The notes beneath the pieces are model-generated. The model was not told where the DNA came from. It ran no database searches and worked only from the letters and a program-made list of their open reading frames with translations. From assembly GCA_024638345.1 (NCBI GenBank), contig JAHEKL010000120.1, positions 1 to 7,859 of the forward strand: a DNA stretch of 7,859 nucleotides, written 5' to 3'. Source of the stretch: Gammaproteobacteria bacterium (GTDB lineage: Bacteria; Gemmatimonadota; Gemmatimonadetes; Longimicrobiales; Gaopeijiaceae). Of the stretch, positions 1-6,199 are shown one piece after another. The position numbers were made by a program, and so were the translations under genes. Each line of letters begins with the position of its first letter. Position 1 is the stretch's first letter.

Positions 1-175
1 GGTGGCGATCGCGGCGTCGGCGTCTTTCCTCAGCCCGGTCGGATACCAGACGAACACGATGGTGTACGGACCCGGCGGATACCGATTCCTGGACTATCTC
101 CGACTGGGCCTGCCCATGAGTCTGCTCGTGCTCGCTTCTATCGGAGTGCTGCTTCCGATGGTGTGGAGCCTTTGA
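1..175 (+). CDS. C-terminal end of an SLC13/DASS-type permease, probably a sulfate or other anion transporter (5' partial)
   Basis: The reading frame beginning at base 2 is open for 57 codons and stops with TGA at 173-175; the start lies outside the window. The visible tail carries a small-residue stretch followed by SPVGYQTNTMVYGPGGYRF (residues 11-29 of the fragment). This matches the end of the SLC13/DASS sodium:anion symporter fold, where a serine-proline-x-glycine-x-x-threonine-asparagine segment helps form the anion and sodium sites. A final hydrophobic helix (about residues 34-55) follows, then a very short tail. Members of this family carry sulfate, dicarboxylates or other anions across the inner membrane. 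Sulfate is favoured here only because the stop overlaps the start of cysQ by 13 bases and cysD/cysNC follow. The fragment does not show whether RCK/TrkA-C domains are present, as they are in many sulfate-linked members. Confidence 0.8.
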   Translation, partial: VAIAASASFLSPVGYQTNTMVYGPGGYRFLDYLRLGLPMSLLVLASIGVLLPMVWSL

Positions 176-999
176 AAGAGACCGATTTCGACGCGGAGGC
201 CGTGGTCGAGCTGGCCTGCGATTCAGGGTTGGAGATCCTCAAATGGTACCGAAGACCCATGGAGGTCACGGAGAAGAAGGATACCAGTCCTCTGACGTCT
301 GCAGACCACGCCGCGCACCGCCATCTGGTATCCGGGCTCTCGGAGCTCACCCCAGACATTCCGGTGCTGTCGGAGGAATCACCAGCTCGCTCTACCAGCG
401 ATCGGCTCGATTGGGGTCGTCACTGGCTGATCGATCCGCTCGACGGTACCAAGGAGTTCCTGAAGGGAACCGGCGAGTTCACCGTCAACGTGGCGCTGAT
501 CGACAAGGGAAGACCGATGGTCGGCATCGTCCACGCGCCAGCAGTCGGTCAGACCTATCGTGCCTCGCACGAGTGGGGTGCCCAGGTCTCCGATGGAGAT
601 GGCCCTTTTCGTCCGATTCGCACGAGGCGATTCAGGGCGAAGGAGCCGATTCTGGTGGCGAGCCGAGACCATGCGGGCCCCGCGGTCGACGTGTTGGCCG
701 GACGTTTGGGGCCACAGGTCCGGTTCACGAGCATGGGCAGCTCTCTTAAGTTCTGTCTCGTGGCCGACGGGCGGGCGGACATGTACCTGAGGGACCGTCC
801 GACCATGGAATGGGACACGGATGCAGCGCAGTGCATCGTCGAACATGCGGGTGGAGGTGTCTTCGAGTTGGACGAATCGCAGGACCAGCGCACGCTTCAC
901 TACCACAAACCCAGTTTGGTGAATCCAGGCTTTCTCTGCGTCGGCGATCCAGATGGGCCTTGGCGCGCCCTCCTACAGGGCATTCGAGAATCCGCGTGA
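163..999 (+). CDS. cysQ: 3'(2'),5'-bisphosphate nucleotidase CysQ (PAP phosphatase)
   Basis: 278-residue member of the inositol monophosphatase-like, magnesium-dependent, lithium-sensitive phosphatase superfamily. It should remove the 3' phosphate of PAP (and possibly PAPS) in the cytoplasm, giving AMP, and so clear the product left after PAPS donates sulfate. Motifs: DTSPLTSAD at 40-48, the metal-ligand glutamates in SEES at 70-73, the signature DPLDGTKEF at 91-99, GSSLKFCLVADGRADMY at 192-208, and the second metal motif EWDTDAA at 216-222. The alignment to E. coli CysQ (246 aa) is collinear, including GEFTVN and the C-terminal NPGF; the extra length is mostly at the N-terminus and within loops. 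GTG at 163 is the first ATG/GTG/TTG in this frame within the window; TTG at 172 is an alternative. The start lies inside the permease stop region, suggesting translational coupling. cysD starts 13 bases downstream. The family call is very secure; the exact start is less so. Confidence 0.95.
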   Translation: MEPLKETDFDAEAVVELACDSGLEILKWYRRPMEVTEKKDTSPLTSADHAAHRHLVSGLSELTPDIPVLSEESPARSTSDRLDWGRHWLIDPLDGTKEFLKGTGEFTVNVALIDKGRPMVGIVHAPAVGQTYRASHEWGAQVSDGDGPFRPIRTRRFRAKEPILVASRDHAGPAVDVLAGRLGPQVRFTSMGSSLKFCLVADGRADMYLRDRPTMEWDTDAAQCIVEHAGGGVFELDESQDQRTLHYHKPSLVNPGFLCVGDPDGPWRALLQGIRESA

Positions 1000-1012
1000 A
1001 ACCAAGCGATCG

Positions 1013-1918
1013 ATGAGCAAGCGAGTCAGAGGGCACCTGAAGGCGCTCGAGAACGAGGCGATCCACGTCTTCAGAGAGGTCGCCGCTCAGTTCGAGCGAC
1101 CGGTCCTCCTGTTCTCAGGAGGCAAGGATTCCATCGTGATGGCCTGGGTGGCGAGGAAGGCCTTCCATCCCGCGCCCGTCCCGTTTCCGCTCCTGCACAT
1201 CGATACCGGGCACAACTTTCCGGAGACCATCGAGTTCAGGGATCGATTCGTGAAGGAAATGGGCTTCGAGCTGTCGGTTCGCTACGTCCAGGAGTCGATC
1301 GACAAGGGCCGAGTGAAGGAGGAGGAGGGTCCGGAAGCGAGCCGGAACGCCCTCCAGACCGTCACCTTGCTCGACGCGATCAACGAGCTCCAAGTCGATG
1401 CGGCACTCGGGGGAGCCCGTCGCGACGAGGAAAAGGCCAGAGCCAAAGAGCGGTTCTTCTCCCACCGGGACCGCTTCGGGCAGTGGGACCCCAAGAACCA
1501 GCGCCCGGAGCTCTGGAACCTCTACAACGGAAGAAAGAACCCCGGTGAGCACTTCCGGGTGTTCCCTCTGTCCAACTGGACCGAGATGGACGTCTGGCAA
1601 TATATCCGTTTGGAATCCATCCCAATCCCCCTTCTGTATCTCGCACACGAGCGGGAGGTCGTGCGCCGAAACGGCGTGCTGCTCGCGAAGACAGACTTCA
1701 TCCAGATCCTGGAGGACGACCGCGTGAGTCTCGAGACCGTGCGGTTCCGTACGATCGGCGACGCTACTTGCACCGGTGCGTTCGAATCGGACGCGCACTC
1801 GGTCGAGGCGATCATCCAGGAGACCGCCGCGGCGCGAGTCACCGAGAGAGGGGGCAGGAGCGACGACCGCAGATCCGAAGCCGCGATGGAGGATCGCAAG
1901 CGGGAGGGCTACTTCTGA
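1013..1918 (+). CDS. cysD: Sulfate adenylyltransferase small subunit CysD
   Basis: 301 residues, against 302 in E. coli. This is the catalytic subunit of the heterodimeric ATP sulfurylase, which with CysN makes adenosine 5'-phosphosulfate (APS) from ATP and sulfate. It belongs to the PP-loop N-type ATP pyrophosphatase family. Motifs: PP-loop SGGKDS at 35-40, LLHIDTGHNF at 60-69, GGARRDEEKARAKER at 133-147, WDPKNQRPELW at 158-168, FPLSNWTE at 184-191, and RFRTIGDATCTGA at 244-256, the variant with GDATCTG in place of the GCWPLTG of E. coli. The frame is open to an ATG at 953, but the ATG at 1013 gives an N-terminus that aligns with E. coli CysD without gaps; the earlier start would add 20 unrelated residues overlapping cysQ. 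No convincing Shine-Dalgarno site precedes it, so coupling to cysQ translation is likely. Its TGA shares the A at 1918 with the cysNC ATG. The last residues (REGYF) match the conserved CysD C-terminus. Confidence 0.97.
   Translation: MSKRVRGHLKALENEAIHVFREVAAQFERPVLLFSGGKDSIVMAWVARKAFHPAPVPFPLLHIDTGHNFPETIEFRDRFVKEMGFELSVRYVQESIDKGRVKEEEGPEASRNALQTVTLLDAINELQVDAALGGARRDEEKARAKERFFSHRDRFGQWDPKNQRPELWNLYNGRKNPGEHFRVFPLSNWTEMDVWQYIRLESIPIPLLYLAHEREVVRRNGVLLAKTDFIQILEDDRVSLETVRFRTIGDATCTGAFESDAHSVEAIIQETAAARVTERGGRSDDRRSEAAMEDRKREGYF
1902..1907 (+). promoter_or_regulatory. Probable ribosome binding site for cysNC
   Basis: A purine-rich GGGAGG lies inside the last codons of cysD, 10 bases before the ATG at 1918. 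Together with the one-base stop/start overlap it supports the 1918 start rather than the longer open frame upstream. It also suggests that cysNC is read by reinitiating or newly recruited ribosomes on the same message as cysD. Confidence 0.5.
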
Positions 1919-3804
1919 TGCCGCACAGGACCTATGCAGACATGGACCTCCTGCGCTTCACGACTGCGGGGAGTGTCGACGATGGGAAGAGCACGTTGAT
2001 CGGACGTCTGCTGCACGATACGAAGTCGATCTTCGAGGACCAGATGCAGCAGATCGAGGGGGCCAGCCGGAGGCTAGGCAACGAGGGGTTGAACCTCGCA
2101 CTGCTCACGGACGGCTTGAGAGCCGAGAGGGAACAGAAGATCACGATCGACGTGGCGTATCGCTACTTCGCGACGCCACGCCGGAAGTTCATCATTTCGG
2201 ATACGCCCGGACACGTTCAGTACACCCGTAACATGGTCACGGGCGCCTCGACAGCGGAGCTCGCGGTCATCCTGGTGGACGCTTCGCGCGGCGTTCTCAC
2301 CCAATCGAAGCGGCATGCTTTCATCACATCGCTCCTGGGAATCCCGCACCTCGTCGTGGCCGTCAACAAGATGGACCTCGTGGACTACTCCGAGGACGTG
2401 TACGACGAGATTCGGGGGGAATTCAACGACTTCTCCACCAAGCTCACGGTGAAGGACATCTCGTATGTCCCGATCAGCGCCCTACACGGGGACAACGTGG
2501 TGTCGAGGTCCGATCGGATGCCCTGGTACAAGGGGGGAGCCCTCCTTCACCGGCTCGAGAACGTGAATCTCGGCGCCAGGCGTAACCACATCGACTTTCG
2601 CTTTCCGGTCCAGTACGTCGTTCGCCCGAACTCTGAGTTTCGTGGCTACGCGGGCACGGTGTCTTCCGGAACCGTGTCTCCGGGCGAGGAGGTCGTGGTG
2701 CTCCCATCGGGGAAGGGAACACGCGTCGAGTCCGTGCAGGCGGCAGGAGACGATGTCGACGAGGCGGTGGCTGGAGACGCGATTGTTCTGACCATGGAGG
2801 ACGAGCTCGACATCTCGCGCGGAGACATGATCGTTCGGCGCCGAAACGTGCCGACCGTCGGAGATCGATTCGAGGCCTACCTCTGCTGGATGAGCGAAGA
2901 GGCGATGGAGCCGGGACGGGCCTATCAGCTCCTGCACACGACCCGAAAGGTGCAGGCGTTCGTCGAGAGCATCGAGTATCGGGTCGATGTCGACACCCTC
3001 CACCGCGAGAAGGCCGGCTTCCTCGACCTGAACGAGATCGGACGCGTGGAGATCGCGACCTCCCGTCCTATCTTTTTCGACTCGTACCGCGTGAACACCG
3101 CGACCGGGAGCTTCGTGCTCGTCGATCCTCACACGAATACGACGGTCGCGGCCGGAATGATCAGAGGCACGGTCACCCGGCTGGAGCCGCAGCCGCGACG
3201 TCGCGTCTCTCCGGATGTGGTGTGGGAAGGACTCAACATCTCACGGGAGGAGCGCGAAGCGCAGTCGGGTCAACGAGCCGCCCTCGTATGGTTCACCGGG
3301 ATGTCCGGGGCCGGCAAGACGACGATTGCCCGCGCGGTCGAGCGCCGGCTCTTCGAGCTGGGAAAACGCACGATGCTGCTCGACGGGGATCAGGTTCGGC
3401 ATGGTCTGTGCGGTGACCTCGGCTTCTCGGCAGGTGATCGAAGCGAGAACATCCGCCGAGTGGGAGAAGTCGCCAAGCTGTTCTTCGAGCAAGGTTCTGT
3501 GGTGCTATGCACGTTCGTATCCCCTTTCCGGACCGATCGAGAGGCCGTGAAGGAGCTGTTTCCGAAGGCGCAGGTGCTCGAGGTATACGTCCGCGCGCCA
3601 CTGGAAGTGTTACACGATCGGGACCCCAAGAATCTTTACGCCAGGGAAGCGTCGGGGGAGCTGTCGCTTCCAGGAAGTGCAACGCCCTACGAGGCACCGG
3701 AGTCCCCGGATATCGAGGTCGATACGTCCGCGGTATCCGTGGAATCCGCGGTCCAGATCGTTCTCGATCGCTTGCAGACGCTCATTCTCGGGCCCGACGG
3801 CTGA
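1918..3804 (+). CDS. cysNC: Bifunctional sulfate adenylyltransferase GTPase subunit / adenylylsulfate kinase CysNC
   Basis: 628 residues, fusing the regulatory GTPase of ATP sulfurylase to APS kinase, as in mycobacterial CysNC and rhizobial NodQ. With CysD it couples GTP hydrolysis to APS synthesis; the kinase half then makes PAPS. The EF-Tu-like GTPase (about 10-225) shows G1 GSVDDGKST at 18-26, ITIDVAYRYF at 75-84, G3 DTPGH at 95-99, G4 NKMD at 150-153 and G5 SAL at 187-189. Beta-barrel domains follow (about 228-425). The kinase (about 452-628) has P-loop GMSGAGKTT at 461-469, LDGDQVRHGL at 488-497, ENIRRVGE at 510-517 and SPFRTDRE at 535-542. Oddities: Lys74 sits just before ITIDVAY where Gly is usual, and the kinase lid (571-592) is divergent and one residue short. 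The ATG at 1918 is chosen over upstream frame because it shares a base with the cysD stop and gives the canonical CysN N-terminus. The frame is open upstream to 1768, but that part is a cysD shadow. Confidence 0.97.
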   Translation: MPHRTYADMDLLRFTTAGSVDDGKSTLIGRLLHDTKSIFEDQMQQIEGASRRLGNEGLNLALLTDGLRAEREQKITIDVAYRYFATPRRKFIISDTPGHVQYTRNMVTGASTAELAVILVDASRGVLTQSKRHAFITSLLGIPHLVVAVNKMDLVDYSEDVYDEIRGEFNDFSTKLTVKDISYVPISALHGDNVVSRSDRMPWYKGGALLHRLENVNLGARRNHIDFRFPVQYVVRPNSEFRGYAGTVSSGTVSPGEEVVVLPSGKGTRVESVQAAGDDVDEAVAGDAIVLTMEDELDISRGDMIVRRRNVPTVGDRFEAYLCWMSEEAMEPGRAYQLLHTTRKVQAFVESIEYRVDVDTLHREKAGFLDLNEIGRVEIATSRPIFFDSYRVNTATGSFVLVDPHTNTTVAAGMIRGTVTRLEPQPRRRVSPDVVWEGLNISREEREAQSGQRAALVWFTGMSGAGKTTIARAVERRLFELGKRTMLLDGDQVRHGLCGDLGFSAGDRSENIRRVGEVAKLFFEQGSVVLCTFVSPFRTDREAVKELFPKAQVLEVYVRAPLEVLHDRDPKNLYAREASGELSLPGSATPYEAPESPDIEVDTSAVSVESAVQIVLDRLQTLILGPDG

Positions 3805-3871
3805 GGCTGCACGCCCAAGCAGGGGCTCGGTAATGCATCCGACCTAGAGAACTCAACGGGGAATCGAATCC
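3805..3871 (+). other. 67-base spacer between the sulfate-activation and nucleotide-sugar blocks
   Basis: This is the only sizeable gap between the first permease fragment and the decarboxylase gene. I see no stem followed by a T-run, no recognisable -35/-10 pair and no reading frame of note. It does contain the ribosome binding site for the UDP-glucose dehydrogenase gene. Whether the two blocks share one transcript cannot be decided from the sequence; a gap this short without a terminator allows read-through. Confidence 0.5.
3858..3863 (+). promoter_or_regulatory. Ribosome binding site for the UDP-glucose dehydrogenase gene
   Basis: GGGGAA ends 8 bases before the GTG at 3872. It is the clearest Shine-Dalgarno-like sequence in the window and fixes the GTG start, which also gives the expected Rossmann N-terminus MHITVIGTGYVG. 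Having its own site, unlike several genes here that rely on overlaps, marks the start of the second block. Confidence 0.65.
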
Positions 3872-5209
3872 GTGCACATCACAGTCATAGGAACCGGCTA
3901 CGTCGGTCTCGTCGTCGGTGCGGGCATGGCCCATTCGGGCCACGACGTCATCTGCGCAGACATCGATGAGGACAAGATCGAGCGCCTGAAGCGGGGCGAG
4001 ATCCCGATCTACGAGCCCGGCTTGGAGCCTCTCGTCGAGGAGAATCTCGAACAGGGACGGCTCAGCTTCACGACGGACGTGCCCGGGGCGGTCAGGGCTT
4101 CGGACGTCCTGTTCATCGCCGTGGGAACCCCCCCGGACGAAGATGGGTCGGCCGACCTTCAGCACGTCATCGCGGTCGCCGAAACGATCGGGCGCTCGAT
4201 GAACGACGACAAGATCGTCATCACGAAGAGCACGGTGCCGGTCGGTACCGCGGCCCGAGTCAGAGAAGCCATCGAAGCAAACACTCAGCACACCGTCCAC
4301 GTTTGTTCGAATCCGGAGTTCCTCAAAGAGGGGGACGCCGTTGACGATTTCATGAAGCCGGACCGGGTCGTGCTGGGGGTCGATAGCGAGGAGGCGGCGA
4401 CCGTCCTCCGCGACCTCTACGCACCGTTCGTACGCACCGGCAACGACATCTTGCTGATGGATATCGCCTCCGCTGAGCTGACCAAGTACGCCGCGAATGC
4501 GATGCTGGCAACGCGAATCTCGTTCATCAACGCGATCGCGCGCGTATGCGAGGCGGCCGGGGCGGACGTCGACATGGTGCGCAGGGGAGTCGGATCGGAC
4601 GGGAGGATCGGTCCCTCATTCCTGTTCCCTGGGGTGGGATATGGGGGATCCTGCTTCCCAAAGGACGTGAAAGCGCTCATCCGGACGTCCAGGGACCTCG
4701 GGATCGACCCCACCATCCTGCAGGCGGTGGAAGATACCAACCAGGAGCAGAAGGCGCTGATTCTTCGACGAGTGATCGATCGATTCGGAGAGGACTTGGG
4801 CGGTCGAACGTTCGCGGTCTGGGGCCTCGCGTTCAAACCCAACACCGACGACATGCGGGAGGCTCCGAGCCTGGTCACCATCGAGGGGCTTCTGGAGCGT
4901 GGAGCCCGGATCGTCGCACACGACCCGGCGGCGATGGAGGAGGCCCACCGAATCCTCGGTGACCGCATCGAGCTGCGAGACGTCAACTACGACGCCTTGC
5001 CCGGGGCGTCCGCCCTCCTGATTCACACCGAATGGCACCCGTATCGCCGCCCGGATTTCGAGCGAATCGGCACGTCCCTGAGCAAAAAGGTGATCATCGA
5101 CGGGCGCAACCTCTACTCTCCCGATCGCATGCACGAGCTGGGGTTCGAGTACCATTCGGTCGGACGTCGGCCGGTGGGGATCCCGCACTCCGAAACGATC
5201 GCCGGCTGA
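3872..5209 (+). CDS. ugd: UDP-glucose 6-dehydrogenase
   Basis: 445 residues, the usual size for the short bacterial class. It oxidises UDP-glucose to UDP-glucuronate in the cytoplasm with two NAD+, the entry step to uronic-acid and pentose nucleotide sugars. Domains: N-terminal NAD-binding Rossmann fold starting ITVIGTGYVGL (3-13) with Asp30/Asp32 after strand two; AVGTPP at 83-88; KSTVPVGT at 119-126; NPEFLKEGDAVDDF at 147-160; central helical domain with Lys205 and Asn209; catalytic loop GVGYGGSCFPKD at 254-265 with nucleophile Cys261; C-terminal UDP-binding domain with GLAFKPNTDDMREAPS at 318-333. This set separates it from UDP-ManNAc and GDP-mannose dehydrogenases, although family crossover cannot be fully excluded by eye. 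The GTG start is supported by GGGGAA upstream. The next gene starts 9 bases after the stop and encodes an enzyme expected to use its product. Confidence 0.96.
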   Translation: MHITVIGTGYVGLVVGAGMAHSGHDVICADIDEDKIERLKRGEIPIYEPGLEPLVEENLEQGRLSFTTDVPGAVRASDVLFIAVGTPPDEDGSADLQHVIAVAETIGRSMNDDKIVITKSTVPVGTAARVREAIEANTQHTVHVCSNPEFLKEGDAVDDFMKPDRVVLGVDSEEAATVLRDLYAPFVRTGNDILLMDIASAELTKYAANAMLATRISFINAIARVCEAAGADVDMVRRGVGSDGRIGPSFLFPGVGYGGSCFPKDVKALIRTSRDLGIDPTILQAVEDTNQEQKALILRRVIDRFGEDLGGRTFAVWGLAFKPNTDDMREAPSLVTIEGLLERGARIVAHDPAAMEEAHRILGDRIELRDVNYDALPGASALLIHTEWHPYRRPDFERIGTSLSKKVIIDGRNLYSPDRMHELGFEYHSVGRRPVGIPHSETIAG

Positions 5210-5218
5210 GCGGCCGAG

Positions 5219-6199
5219 ATGTCCGTTCTCGTCACCGGCGCCGCCGGTTTCATCGGTTCGCACCTCGTCGACCAACTCTTGGAGCGGGGCGAAGAGGTCG
5301 TCGGGCTCGACAACTTCGACGGGTACTACGACCGCGGGATCAAAGAGGCGAACCTGCGGAGAGCAGAGGCACGCGACGGGTTCACTCTCGTCGAAGGCGA
5401 CATTCGCGAAGAGGTCTCGATCGAAGCGCTACCGGACTCGATCGACGCGATCGTCCATCTCGCGGCCAGAGCCGGCGTCCGGCCGTCGATCGCGAACCCG
5501 GTTCTCTATACGGACGTGAATCTCGTGGGCACGTCTCGACTGCTCGAGTTCGCACGCCGCACCGGAATCTCGTCGTTCGTCTTCGCGTCTTCCTCCTCCG
5601 TATACGGAAACAACCGCAAGGTCCCGTTCTCCGAGAGTGACGCGGTCGACCATCCGATTTCTCCCTACGCCGCCACGAAGAAGGCCGGAGAGCTCCTCTG
5701 CCATGCGCAGACGCACCTCTACGGAACCTCGTGCTTGTGTCTGAGGTTTTTTACGGTCTATGGTCCGCGGCAGCGACCCGATCTGGCGATTCGGAAATTC
5801 TCCCGTCTCCTGCTGTCGGGTCAGCCGATCCCTCGTTTCGGGGATGGAACCACGGCACGTGACTATACCTTCGTGGACGACATCATTCGGGGAGTCGTCT
5901 CGGCGCTCGATTTGACTCGCCGGGAGGAAGGCCGCTACGAAGTCGTCAATCTCGGTGAGTCTCGCACCATCACCCTCACCGAGATGATTCGGGTCGTCGG
6001 GCAGGTCTTCGGCCGAGAGCCACACATCGAGGCGCTTCCCGACCAACCGGGTGACGTGGAGAGGACGTATGCCGATGTTGCGAAGGCGCGGGACCTGCTG
6101 GGGTATGATCCGTCCACGGAGTTCGTCGAAGGGATGGAGCGATTCGCAGCCTGGTACGAGGCCGAGGGTGCACAACAAGACGGGGTCGACCTAGCATGA
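5219..6199 (+). CDS. NAD-dependent sugar epimerase, probably UDP-glucuronate 4-epimerase
   Basis: 326-residue extended short-chain dehydrogenase/reductase. The likely reaction is reversible 4-epimerisation of UDP-glucuronate to UDP-galacturonate, using tightly bound NAD+. Visible: N-terminal TGAAGFIG at 6-13, Asp31 after the second strand (NAD preference), LDNFDGYYD at 30-38, HLAARAGVRPS at 80-90 where the family has its loop near the cofactor, SSSSVYG at 124-130, the catalytic pair Tyr150/Lys154 in YAATK, and RFFTVYGPRQRPDLA at 176-190. The YYD near the N-terminus and the GPRQRPD segment are typical of UDP-glucuronate epimerases; from memory, an arginine in that segment contacts the uronate carboxylate in characterised members. 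UDP-glucose 4-epimerase or another uronate epimerase remains possible. The gene begins 9 bases after the dehydrogenase stop without a strong ribosome site, and ends in an ATGA overlap with the next gene. Family call certain, substrate probable. Confidence 0.87.
   Translation: MSVLVTGAAGFIGSHLVDQLLERGEEVVGLDNFDGYYDRGIKEANLRRAEARDGFTLVEGDIREEVSIEALPDSIDAIVHLAARAGVRPSIANPVLYTDVNLVGTSRLLEFARRTGISSFVFASSSSVYGNNRKVPFSESDAVDHPISPYAATKKAGELLCHAQTHLYGTSCLCLRFFTVYGPRQRPDLAIRKFSRLLLSGQPIPRFGDGTTARDYTFVDDIIRGVVSALDLTRREEGRYEVVNLGESRTITLTEMIRVVGQVFGREPHIEALPDQPGDVERTYADVAKARDLLGYDPSTEFVEGMERFAAWYEAEGAQQDGVDLA

Noticed and set aside
953..1012. Upstream ATG at 953 as the start of cysD
   Set aside because: It would add 20 residues not found in CysD and overlap cysQ; the start at 1013 aligns gap-free with the E. 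coli N-terminus.
1115..1798. Long antisense open frame (227 codons) opposite cysD
   Set aside because: It is the complement of a strongly conserved gene in GC-rich DNA, has no recognisable domain, and is explained by codon bias.
1768..1917. Upstream ATG at 1768 as the start of cysNC
   Set aside because: The extra 50 residues are arginine-rich out-of-frame cysD sequence; the 1918 ATG gives the canonical start and has GGGAGG upstream.
2482..3132. Antisense open frame of 216 codons opposite cysNC
   Set aside because: Shadow of the conserved CysN coding frame; no domain and no start signal of note.
5597..5608. Perfect 12-base palindrome TCCGTATACGGA, with GTATAC recurring in the neighbouring SDR gene
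   Set aside because: It encodes the conserved Ser-Val-Tyr-Gly of SDR enzymes; the recurrence in the decarboxylase gene (near 6556) follows from the shared Val-Tyr-Gly motif.
5429..6178. Antisense open frames of 249 codons here and about 220 codons at 4616-5275 and 6331-6993
   Set aside because: All lie within well-supported sugar-nucleotide genes and look like codon-bias shadows.
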